Source: G963676655 sp963678305
GTDB taxonomy: Bacteria > Verrucomicrobiota > Lentisphaeria > Victivallales > Victivallaceae
DNA: 64,000 nucleotides
NCBI GenBank assembly: GCA_963678305.2
Contig: CAXXVV010000007.1
Location: 124,001 to 188,000 of the forward strand
Direction: 5' to 3'
This document shows positions 17,051-25,015 of this stretch, one piece after another. The notes under the pieces were generated by a model. The model was not told the DNA's origin, made no database searches, and worked only from the letters and a program-made list of their open reading frames with translations. Within the stretch, counting starts at the first letter, position 1, and each line of letters opens with the position of its first letter. Position numbers and translations under genes: made by a program.

Positions 17051-18562
17051 ATGAGAAAATATAAACGCAGAATATTAATCTTTCTTTTCTTTATCCTTGG
17101 CGCCATAGGCGTCGGGACATATTACTGGCATGTCAGCACAATTGGCACTGCCTCAAATGATGGAAGCAAAGAGAAATCATCCCCGGACCGGTTATTCACC
17201 TTGAAACGCGGGGACCTGATCATCGGCCTGCTGCAAGCTGGAAGTATCAATACCAAGAAAAAGCACAAACTGGCCCTGGAGGCGTCATACAATACCAAGC
17301 TGTTATACATCGTGGAAGAGAATGCCAAAGTTAAGAAAGGGCAAATTCTGGCGAAGTTTGAAACAGAGGAATTGAGAGATAAAATTGACGATTACAGAAT
17401 TGAGTGTGAAAATAATGAAAAGGAAATCCTGCTGGCGAAAGAATCGCTCAAGATCCAGGAAAGTACCAATCTGGAATCAATCAGGACAGCCAAAGACCGC
17501 GTTTCCGTATCACAGGACAATCTGCGGAAATATTTGCTGTTCGACCGTAAAAAAGAGCGAGACTCAATCGACCTAAAAATTAACAATGCGGAAGACTCCT
17601 TGGAATTAGCGGAACAAAATTACGACAAGAAGAAAAAAGAATTCTCTGAACAAGGCAGCGGCGATCAGGAAGAGGAAGACAAAAAGACTCAGGAACTCAA
17701 GTCGCTGCTCACCAAGATTGACACCGCCAAGAATACACTGAATAATGCTTATGATGACCGGACAGTCATGCAGCGCTATACCCACCCCAATAAGCTGAAA
17801 GACCTGCGTAACAATTTGGCCCAAGCGAAACTGAATCAGCAGAAAACAAATGTTTCAACCGCTTCGAATATTATCCAGAAGACTCGCAACATCAGCAATC
17901 TTGAACGCAAATTGCGGAAAAACCGTGAACGTTTAAAGCGTTACGAATCCTATATGCCAATGATGAAACTGGAAGCACCGGTTGACGGAATCGTTATCTA
18001 CGGCGACCCCGACCGTCGCTGGGGCAATCCGGAAATAAAACTGGGGATGGATATCAGACGTAAACAAATATTGATAACCATTCCCGACATGAGTAACCTG
18101 GTTGTTGATTTTGACCTGCCGGAACAATTTCGGTCGAAGGTAAAACTTAAAGATTCCGCAATTATTACTCCTGAATCTATTCCCAATATGAAACTCAGAG
18201 GTAAAATAAGTACGATAGCTTCGCTTCCGGTAAACCAGATTTATTGGGACCGCAGTTCTCCGAAAATCTACAAGAGTACGATCGATTTGAAAAATCCACC
18301 GGAAAAACTGGTCAGCGGCATGAGTGTCCAAATTGAAATCATAACTCAAATAATCAAAAATACTCTATTTGTTCCGGTTGAAGCGGTCTTTGAAGAAAAT
18401 GACAAGTTTTTCGTTTACATGAAAGATGGCAGTAAAGTTAAAAAGGTAAATGTAAAAATCGGAGCGTCAAACGACACTTATGTACAAATCCTTGACGGAC
18501 TGAAAGAAAAAGATGTTGTTTATCTGTATCGCCCGTTCCAGAAAAAAGAACAGGATAAATAA
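17051..18562 (+). CDS. Periplasmic adaptor (membrane fusion protein, HlyD/MacA type) with long coiled coil
   Basis: A 503-residue inner-membrane-anchored adaptor with one N-terminal transmembrane segment (RRILIFLFFILGAIGVGTYY). The first half of a lipoyl-like domain is around KKHKLALEASYNTKLLYIVE and the second half around MKLEAPVDGIVIYGD. Between them, about residues 110-310 form a long charged alpha-helical hairpin with an Asp/Glu-rich turn (SGDQEEEDKKTQ). Beta-barrel and membrane-proximal domains complete the C-terminus. At 503 residues it is clearly longer than MacA (about 370), mainly through the coiled coil. It starts 15 bases after the secretin and ends three bases before the ABC ATPase. 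Probable role: linking the permease to an outer-membrane channel. Confidence 0.9.
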   Translation: MRKYKRRILIFLFFILGAIGVGTYYWHVSTIGTASNDGSKEKSSPDRLFTLKRGDLIIGLLQAGSINTKKKHKLALEASYNTKLLYIVEENAKVKKGQILAKFETEELRDKIDDYRIECENNEKEILLAKESLKIQESTNLESIRTAKDRVSVSQDNLRKYLLFDRKKERDSIDLKINNAEDSLELAEQNYDKKKKEFSEQGSGDQEEEDKKTQELKSLLTKIDTAKNTLNNAYDDRTVMQRYTHPNKLKDLRNNLAQAKLNQQKTNVSTASNIIQKTRNISNLERKLRKNRERLKRYESYMPMMKLEAPVDGIVIYGDPDRRWGNPEIKLGMDIRRKQILITIPDMSNLVVDFDLPEQFRSKVKLKDSAIITPESIPNMKLRGKISTIASLPVNQIYWDRSSPKIYKSTIDLKNPPEKLVSGMSVQIEIITQIIKNTLFVPVEAVFEENDKFFVYMKDGSKVKKVNVKIGASNDTYVQILDGLKEKDVVYLYRPFQKKEQDK

Positions 18563-18565
18563 ACC

Positions 18566-19288
18566 ATGAAAAGCCCTGACAACAGTCAAGGCGATCAGGC
18601 GGTCGTTCGGCTTGAAGGAATAAAGAAAACTTACCGCACCGGACCACTGGCGGTTCCGGTCTTAAAGGGCATAGACTGTACCGTCGAACGCGGTAAATTC
18701 GTCGGTATCATGGGCTCATCCGGTTCCGGCAAATCCACCCTGCTCAATATACTTGGATTACTTGACGTGCCAACCGAAGGTTCTTATATCCTGAACGGCG
18801 TTGCGGTTCAAAGTCTGCCTGATTCAGATCTGGCAATAATCCGCAATACTCATATCGGGTTTATCTTCCAGGGTTTCAATCTTTTCCCGCACCTCACAGT
18901 CGAACAGAACATCGAAGTCCCAATGGTGTATGCCAGAGTGCCGCGCCGGGAACGCCGGGAGCGAGCAGCAATCCTGGCCGAACGAGTCCATCTCGGACAC
19001 CGGCTGAAACACCGGCCCAATGAGCTTTCCGGAGGAGAATGTCAGCGTATAGCAATAGCCCGGTCCCTTGGCAATAATCCGGCATTCCTGCTGGCAGACG
19101 AACCGACCGGGAATCTCGACGAAAAAACCGGAAACGATATCATGAAGCTTTTTCATGATTTGAATGATGACGGCACTACTATTGTTATGGTGACTCACAA
19201 CCCGGTCCTCGATCCGCATTTCGACAATGTAATACGGTTGCGCGACGGTTTGATTGCCGACCACTCAATAATCGCTGTCGGAGGCTGA
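18566..19288 (+). CDS. ABC transporter ATP-binding protein (LolD/MacB family)
   Basis: A 240-residue nucleotide-binding protein. It has Walker A GSSGSGKST, signature LSGGECQRIAIARSL, Walker B LLADEPTGNLDEKTG and the switch histidine in MVTHNPV. The layout matches the LolD/MacB/FtsE group, whose members drive mechanotransmission rather than classical substrate passage. It sits three bases after the adaptor and five bases before the permease. In E. coli MacB the ATPase and permease are one polypeptide; here they are separate genes. Confidence 0.95.
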   Translation: MKSPDNSQGDQAVVRLEGIKKTYRTGPLAVPVLKGIDCTVERGKFVGIMGSSGSGKSTLLNILGLLDVPTEGSYILNGVAVQSLPDSDLAIIRNTHIGFIFQGFNLFPHLTVEQNIEVPMVYARVPRRERRERAAILAERVHLGHRLKHRPNELSGGECQRIAIARSLGNNPAFLLADEPTGNLDEKTGNDIMKLFHDLNDDGTTIVMVTHNPVLDPHFDNVIRLRDGLIADHSIIAVGG

Positions 19289-19293
19289 CCAAT

Positions 19294-20562
19294 ATGTTCG
19301 TACATGATCTGTTCAGACTCTCTTTTCACAATCTGCTGCTGCATAAAATCCGTTCTATGCTGACCAGCCTCGGGGTTATTTTCGGGGTTGGAAGCGTAAT
19401 TGCCATGCTTGCTATATCCGAAGGAGCAAAACGAACATCCCTGGCTCAAATCGAGGCAATGGGGATCGATAAGATCATCGTTTATTCCCGCAAGCCACCT
19501 GTTGCCGGGAAAAATGAAACTTCATCTCAAGGCAGTATCGCCGAAGCTTATGGACTGAATGAAACAGACCTTGCAAACCTGGCGAAGATGGACAACGTCG
19601 AACATATTACCCAGATGCGCAATGCCCGACGGAAATTGTTGAAAGGTAGCATTCGGCTTGACCTTATTCTTGTTGCGGTCCCGCCGCAATTCCTCGAGGA
19701 TTCACATTCCCGCATTACCAAAGGACGCTGGTTCAATGACGTTGATATGGAAAACAAAACTCCGGTTTGCGTCATCGGCAAAAATGCCAAGCGTAAACTG
19801 TTTAATCTGGGAGAAAAAAATATTCTGGGTCGCAATCTCAGAATTGAACAAAAAAGCTACAGAATTATTGGCATTCTGGAAAACAAACATGATATGCGCT
19901 ATCCTGAACTGGACAACCCCAATAACATGATCCTGATCCCCTGGACCGTATCAATGGCGAATTATGGATTTTACTCATATATGCGTGAAGGCCGGCAGCT
20001 TAAAATCGCCAATATTCAATATGACTGTTTCATTATCAAGGTGCTGAATACCGCCCATATTGACGATACCGCCAAACGGGTCGCCGGATATCTGAAGAAG
20101 GCACACAGTCGAGAACGTGACTGGGGCATGGTCGTTCCGCTTGACCTACTTAAACAAAAAGAACAAACTCAAAATATTTTTACGATTGTCATGAGTTCAA
20201 TTGCCGGTATCTCACTGGTCGTCGGCGGTATCGGGATCATGAATATCATGCTGGCAAATGTTTATGAACGACGTAAGGAAATCGGCACAAGGTTGGCACT
20301 TGGAGCCCAAAAAAATCATATTCTGTTTCAGTTCCTGATTGAAACTGTATTCCTCACTACAATTGGCGGCCTGGTGGGTATTTTACTTGGAATCGGGATG
20401 GCCCAGGCTGTAACCTTTTACGCTGAGTGGCCGACAATCTATTCTCCCTGGAGTATTGTATTGTCGATGTTGATTTCCAGCTTTGTCGGGATTGTTTTCG
20501 GCACCTATCCGGCTTGGAAAGCCGCCCAGCAAAACCCGATTGAAGTATTAAGAGCAGAGTAA
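19294..20562 (+). CDS. MacB-type ABC permease
   Basis: A 422-residue permease with the four-helix MacB topology. One N-terminal membrane segment (LTSLGVIFGVGSVIAMLAIS) precedes a large periplasmic domain (about residues 45-290, MacB_PCD type). An FtsX-type C-terminal core of three membrane segments follows (IAGISLVVGGIGIMNIMLAN, then FLTTIGGLVGILLGIG and SMLISSFVGIVFGTYPAWKA). It ends PIEVLRAE, as MacB-family permeases do. It completes the secretin-adaptor-ATPase-permease operon. The substrate is unknown; MacB relatives move macrolides, siderophores, peptides and lipoproteins. Confidence 0.93.
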   Translation: MFVHDLFRLSFHNLLLHKIRSMLTSLGVIFGVGSVIAMLAISEGAKRTSLAQIEAMGIDKIIVYSRKPPVAGKNETSSQGSIAEAYGLNETDLANLAKMDNVEHITQMRNARRKLLKGSIRLDLILVAVPPQFLEDSHSRITKGRWFNDVDMENKTPVCVIGKNAKRKLFNLGEKNILGRNLRIEQKSYRIIGILENKHDMRYPELDNPNNMILIPWTVSMANYGFYSYMREGRQLKIANIQYDCFIIKVLNTAHIDDTAKRVAGYLKKAHSRERDWGMVVPLDLLKQKEQTQNIFTIVMSSIAGISLVVGGIGIMNIMLANVYERRKEIGTRLALGAQKNHILFQFLIETVFLTTIGGLVGILLGIGMAQAVTFYAEWPTIYSPWSIVLSMLISSFVGIVFGTYPAWKAAQQNPIEVLRAE

Positions 20563-20677
20563 GCATCAGACTGTAATCAACTTCATACATAGCATTAATA
20601 GCCAGAGCCTTACATAAATACAACATTCAAACCGTCCGTTTATTTATTCTTTTAAACTTTTACTAGATGGGCAAAAA

Positions 20678-20701
20678 AAAACCGGCCCGAAGGCCGGTTT
20701 T
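20678..20701 (-). terminator. Intrinsic terminator of the EF-G-like gene
   Basis: On the minus strand a 10-bp stem, AAAACCGGCC/GGCCGGTTTT, encloses the extra-stable TTCG tetraloop, and a run of T residues follows. It lies 18 bases beyond the stop of the EF-G-like gene. The AAAAA/TTTTT symmetry could also stop plus-strand transcription from the MacB-type permease gene. Confidence 0.92.
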
Positions 20702-20718
20702 GAAATATCATAGACTTA

Positions 20719-22740
20719 TTATAAGTCTTCTTCTACTTCTGCCTGGTGCTTGGCAATAATTTCGCTGGCAACGTTAGCCGGAACCTGCTCGTAACGGGCA
20801 AATTCCATTTCGAAGACCCCGCGTCCCTGAGTCATCGAACGCAGCTCCGTTGCATAACGAGGCATCTCAGCAAGGGGAATCTCTGCATTGACAACCTGCA
20901 TGCCGTCTTCAACGCCCATACCAAGAATACGACCACGTTTATGATTCAGATCGCCGGTAATATCCCCCATGTACTGGTCAGGGATGGTGACTTTTACGTT
21001 CATCACCGGTTCCATAAGAATCGGTTTGGCTTTACTCATGGCATCACGAAACGCCATTCTGGAAGCAATTTTAAACGCCATTTCATTGGAGTCGACGGGG
21101 TGGTGCTTGCCGTCATAAACGGTAACTTTGACACGCTCCACAACGCAGCCAACCAGAGGTCCTTTTACCATGGCGTCAACCACACCCTTTTCCACTGCGG
21201 GAATAAAGTTTTTCGGGATATTTCCGCCAACAACCGCGTTTTCAAATTCATAACCTTCTTCATTATAGGCGATCCGCAGATAAACATCCGCAAACTGACC
21301 GGCACCACCACTTTGTTTTTTGTGACGGTAATGGCCCTCTCCATTGGAGGTGATAGTTTCACGATAAGCAATTTTTGGCGTTTCAAGGTTTACTTCAACC
21401 TTGAACATTTCTTTCAACTTATGGACTACACAGTTCAAATGCTGGTCTCCCATGCCGGAGAATACAAGTTCATGTGTTTCAGCGTCACGGTTAATTTGAA
21501 TGGTGGGATCGCTTTCAGACAATTTTTTCAGTCCTGAGGCAATTTTATCTTCTTCACCACTCTTGACCGCGGTAACCGCGTAGGACATAACCGGATTCGG
21601 GAACTCTATCTTAGGCAATTCACCAAGAGATGAACTCCCGGCCAAAGTCTGATTGCAATGTGTGTCTTTCAGTTTAGCAATAGCGAAAATACTTCCGGGA
21701 CCAGCCGCATCCGTACTTTTCTGCTCTTTACCATTCATAAACAGAATGGAGCCAAAACGCTCCTTGCCGCCATTAGTCACGTTGATCATTTCTGAGTCGG
21801 ATTTGACAACTCCGGACACTACTTTAACATAAGTCAGCTGTCCAATGAACGGGTCAATTATAGATTTAAATACCAGACAATGAGCCGGTCCGTCTTTTTT
21901 ACGTTCAGCGGTAGAACCATCAGCCAGAGCATATTCTTTTTTCTCGAGTGCGGCCGGGAACAGATTAACAATCCCGTTCATCAGTTCAGTAATACCAATA
22001 TCCTTTTCAACGCTGCCGGCAAAAACCGGAATAAGGTCGCCTGAAAGAATCGCGGAATGAAGTCCAGTGGCAATCTCTTCATCGGTAAGCTCTTCGCCTT
22101 CAAGATACTTCATCATCAGCTCTTCATCAGATTCTGCGATCGTATCCATCAGCATTTCTTTATATGTATCGACCTGCTCGGTCAGATCTGCCGGGATATC
22201 AGTGCTGCGAAGAACATGAAAAACCTTGCTGAAGGCGCCTTCTGAGCCATCAGGCAGAGTAATCGGCACGCATACAGTCTTACCGTATGCTTCCTGAAGC
22301 TGGTTCAAAACCTGGAAGAAATCAGCCCGTTCACGGTCGATACGGTTAATCAGAATAAACCGGGGCAGTCCATGTTTCTTGGAAAGTTTCATTGCCCGAC
22401 CGGTACCAACTTCAATCCCCTCAACTGCATCAACCGTGATCAATGAGTTATCAGCAGCAGCCATCGAGCTGACAACCTCGCCGACGAATTCACCATATCC
22501 CGGCGTATCGATGAAAAACAGCTGATTGTCGTTCCACTCACAGTTCATGATCGCTGAGTAGATGCTGCTCTGCTTTTCCTGTTCTTCCGGAGTATAATCA
22601 GAAACACTGTTTTTCTGGTCAACACTGCCTTTACGGCTGACCGCTCCCGATTTGAATAACATCAAGTCGCACAAACTGGTTTTTCCACTTCCGCCATGTC
22701 CGGCAATTACGAAATTGCGGACTTTTGAACAGTCTTTCAT
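20719..22740 (-). CDS. EF-G-like translation GTPase (EF-G2 type)
   Basis: A 673-residue GTPase with the five-domain EF-G layout. The G1 loop is GHGGSGKTS (residues 14-22), G3 is DTPGYGEF (78-85) and G4 is NRID. The C-terminal domains include KKQSGGAGQFADVYLR and KRGRILGMGVEDG. Canonical EF-G has AHIDAGKT and DTPGHVDF; here the G3 catalytic histidine is replaced by Tyr82. The pattern matches the divergent EF-G paralogue group (for example EF-G-2 of Thermus) rather than the housekeeping factor. A housekeeping fusA is therefore expected elsewhere in the genome. AGGAG precedes the ATG, and a UUCG terminator follows. Confidence 0.9.
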   Translation of the reverse strand: MKDCSKVRNFVIAGHGGSGKTSLCDLMLFKSGAVSRKGSVDQKNSVSDYTPEEQEKQSSIYSAIMNCEWNDNQLFFIDTPGYGEFVGEVVSSMAAADNSLITVDAVEGIEVGTGRAMKLSKKHGLPRFILINRIDRERADFFQVLNQLQEAYGKTVCVPITLPDGSEGAFSKVFHVLRSTDIPADLTEQVDTYKEMLMDTIAESDEELMMKYLEGEELTDEEIATGLHSAILSGDLIPVFAGSVEKDIGITELMNGIVNLFPAALEKKEYALADGSTAERKKDGPAHCLVFKSIIDPFIGQLTYVKVVSGVVKSDSEMINVTNGGKERFGSILFMNGKEQKSTDAAGPGSIFAIAKLKDTHCNQTLAGSSSLGELPKIEFPNPVMSYAVTAVKSGEEDKIASGLKKLSESDPTIQINRDAETHELVFSGMGDQHLNCVVHKLKEMFKVEVNLETPKIAYRETITSNGEGHYRHKKQSGGAGQFADVYLRIAYNEEGYEFENAVVGGNIPKNFIPAVEKGVVDAMVKGPLVGCVVERVKVTVYDGKHHPVDSNEMAFKIASRMAFRDAMSKAKPILMEPVMNVKVTIPDQYMGDITGDLNHKRGRILGMGVEDGMQVVNAEIPLAEMPRYATELRSMTQGRGVFEMEFARYEQVPANVASEIIAKHQAEVEEDL

Positions 22741-22990
22741 CTTCGATTTTCTCCTGTTTTCTTGTTTGTTACCTCAATATATATAAGATATACTTATAAT
22801 TAACCTGATGGAATTGTTCTATTCCGGGCTGAATTCAACGCACAAAGTTACATATAATAGCAGTTTATTAGAAGATTTCAAAAAAACTTATTGTTTTTTT
22901 TGTTGCTATATTGAAAAAAGGCGTTATTTTTTATCTATTAACTAATATTTCGATAATTGATGACTGAATTGATTGTTTTACAGAGGTAAT

Positions 22991-23746
22991 ATGTCGGCGG
23001 CAAAAAGAATTGCATGTGCAGCGGAGTCTCATCCGGGACTTGTTCGCACGGATAATGAAGACAGTTTCTCCGTTTGCAGACGCGGAGGAGATAAGAACAT
23101 CCTTCTGGTTGTTTGCGACGGAATTGGTGGACATCACCGCGGCGATCTGGCCAGCAGCAGTTGCTGTCGCAATATTGTAACCGCCTGGAAGCGCAATGAT
23201 GCCGGCAATATGGAATCAAGCTCCGAAATGGAACAGTTTCTTGCCAGCTGCGTCAAAACCGCCAATTCATCACTCTTTGAGCAAAACAATCAACTCGGCG
23301 TCAATAACCCTATGGGAACCACCATCGTCTGCGCGGTTATCATGGATGAGCACATTGTTGTGTGCCATGCCGGGGACAGTCGACTTTACCGGCTCAGAGG
23401 GGACAACTTTGAGCAAATAACCCGCGACCACAGCGTAGTTCAGGAGTTGATTAACCGGAAGCTGATGACTCCGGAGCAAGCGATAAACCATCCGTTGGCC
23501 CATGTCATATCCCGTTCGGTCGGTCCGACCGAAGAAGTAAATCCGGAAATTCATATCTATGATCGCCAGACCGGAGACCGTCTTTTACTCTGCTCGGACG
23601 GGTTGAACCTGCATGTGAAAGATCCGATGTTGAAGGCGATTATCAGAGATTCAAAGACTCCCCGGGACGCGATTGATGAGCTGATGAAACAGGCATTGAT
23701 CGGCGGCGGCGAAGATAACATTACCACTGTCTGCGCTTTTTGCTGA
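22991..23746 (+). CDS. PP2C-family serine/threonine phosphatase
   Basis: A 251-residue protein phosphatase of the PPM/PP2C (Stp1) family. Metal-binding motifs are present: TDNEDSF, VCDGIGGH, VCHAGDSRLY and GGEDNITTV. ALNPLAHVI-type residues (INHPLAHVISRSVG) mark the flap region. The start is the ATG at 22991, four bases after AGAGG; an upstream TTG at 22973 would add six residues. It reverses Ser/Thr phosphorylation, and no partner kinase is adjacent. The gap of about 250 bases to the divergent EF-G-like gene is AT-rich and must hold both promoters. Confidence 0.93.
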   Translation: MSAAKRIACAAESHPGLVRTDNEDSFSVCRRGGDKNILLVVCDGIGGHHRGDLASSSCCRNIVTAWKRNDAGNMESSSEMEQFLASCVKTANSSLFEQNNQLGVNNPMGTTIVCAVIMDEHIVVCHAGDSRLYRLRGDNFEQITRDHSVVQELINRKLMTPEQAINHPLAHVISRSVGPTEEVNPEIHIYDRQTGDRLLLCSDGLNLHVKDPMLKAIIRDSKTPRDAIDELMKQALIGGGEDNITTVCAFC

Positions 23747-23873
23747 TAAAGATTTTATTTATCCTAAATTTGGCAAAAGGGCTTGGAAATAAGTTTTTGA
23801 TAATAATATTTATAGCGCGATTATCGCGATATTTGAGCTTTATTATGTCAGACAAACAGAAGTTTGACCTCTC

Positions 23874-24851
23874 ATGGCAAATTCAGTACAATGTCAAATA
23901 TGCCCGAAAAGATGCATAATTCCGCCGGGCAACAGTGGAGATTGTCGAGTCAGGATTAATCTCGACGGGGTTATCCGGGCCGTGACTTACGGATATCCTT
24001 GTGCTCTTCATATCGACCCGGTCGAAAAAAAACCGCTAAACCATTTTCTGCCCGGCTCCAAAGCATTCTCGATTGCCACCGCCGGTTGTAATCTGCATTG
24101 CCGCAACTGCCAGAACTGGGAAATATCCCAGGCCCCGGCCGATACCACTCCAGCCTATCAAGCACCTCCCGACAAACTGGCCGCGCTTGCTAAAAAAAAT
24201 CATTGCGCGTCGATTGCCTATACTTATACCGACCCGGTCGTTTTTTACGAATATACGACAGACTGCTCGCGTGAAGCTAAAAAACTGGGCCTGAAAAACA
24301 TTCTGGTCACCGCCGGGTATATCAATCAAAAACCGCTGAAAGAGTTGTGTAAAAACATCGACGCGGCCAATATCGACCTCAAAGCCTATTCGGATAAATT
24401 TTACCGCCAAGTTTGCGGCGCAACGCTGAAGCCGGTACTCAACTCACTGGTTACCGCCAAATCATGCGGGGTTTGGGTGGAAGTTACCAACCTGCTGTTG
24501 CCTACGCTGAACGACAGAGATCGTGACATTACCACATTGTGCCGCTGGGTAAAAGCCAATCTCGGTGCGGATACGCCATTGCATTTTTCACGTTTTGCCC
24601 CACGCTACCGAATGCGCAATCTGCCGCCAACACCGCACAAAACCCTCCAGCGAGCCAGACAAATAGGCAAAGCGGAAGGACTGCATTTTGTTTATGTCGG
24701 TAATATTCTAAATCCAACCTGGCAGGATACGGTCTGTCCATCTTGTAAGAAACTGCTGATCAGGCGAGTCGGTTTTCGCATTCAGGAAAACAATATTGTC
24801 GACGGAAAATGTCCAGGATGCAACACCAAAATTAACGGAGTCTGGAAATGA
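23874..24851 (+). CDS. amrS: AmmeMemoRadiSam system radical SAM enzyme
   Basis: A 325-residue radical SAM protein. The 4Fe-4S motif CxxxCxxC is in ATAGCNLHCRNCQNWEISQ. An N-terminal cysteine cluster (CQICPKRC, then GDCRV) and a C-terminal one (VCPSCKKLL, GKCPGC) are also typical of AmrS. The N-terminus starts directly at the first cysteine motif; an in-frame stop at 23865 rules out a longer form, and no clear ribosome-binding site is seen. Its stop overlaps the start of a 55-codon gene (ATGA), which in turn overlaps the Memo-AMMECR1 gene. The family reaction is unknown to me; the co-occurrence of these three families is established. Confidence 0.92.
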   Translation: MANSVQCQICPKRCIIPPGNSGDCRVRINLDGVIRAVTYGYPCALHIDPVEKKPLNHFLPGSKAFSIATAGCNLHCRNCQNWEISQAPADTTPAYQAPPDKLAALAKKNHCASIAYTYTDPVVFYEYTTDCSREAKKLGLKNILVTAGYINQKPLKELCKNIDAANIDLKAYSDKFYRQVCGATLKPVLNSLVTAKSCGVWVEVTNLLLPTLNDRDRDITTLCRWVKANLGADTPLHFSRFAPRYRMRNLPPTPHKTLQRARQIGKAEGLHFVYVGNILNPTWQDTVCPSCKKLLIRRVGFRIQENNIVDGKCPGCNTKINGVWK

Positions 24852-25015
24852 AAAGACGCATTTTTTTAAAAGGTTTTGCCCTGTCAATAGTCGGTAGCGC
24901 GTTTCTACCGGCAATCCTGCGTGTTTTTAAAAAAGAGGCGAGGCTGAAATATCCCGGACCGGTAAAACAACTTGATCCGGAAAACATAAATAAGGAGGCA
25001 TCATGGAAAGGTTAA
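24848..25015 (+). CDS. 55-residue twin-arginine signal peptide protein
   Basis: A small gene of 55 codons. It opens MKRRIFLKGFALSIVGSAFL, whose RRIFLKG matches the twin-arginine (Tat) consensus (R-R-x-F-L-K) ahead of a moderately hydrophobic segment. A basic, Pro-containing tail of about 30 residues follows. It is locked into the operon: the ATG overlaps the amrS stop (ATGA) and its last 13 bases overlap the start of the Memo-AMMECR1 gene. With no folded domain visible, it could be a membrane-anchored or Tat-exported peptide that escorts a partner or cofactor. Because it overlaps on both sides and has clean codons, I believe it is real. No function is known to me. Confidence 0.75.
   Translation: MKRRIFLKGFALSIVGSAFLPAILRVFKKEARLKYPGPVKQLDPENINKEASWKG

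Noticed and set aside
23846..23920. 24-codon frame overlapping the start of amrS
   Set aside because: It is in another frame, ends soon after the amrS start and has no protein character. A frameshift joining it to amrS is not needed, since amrS starts at its usual cysteine motif.
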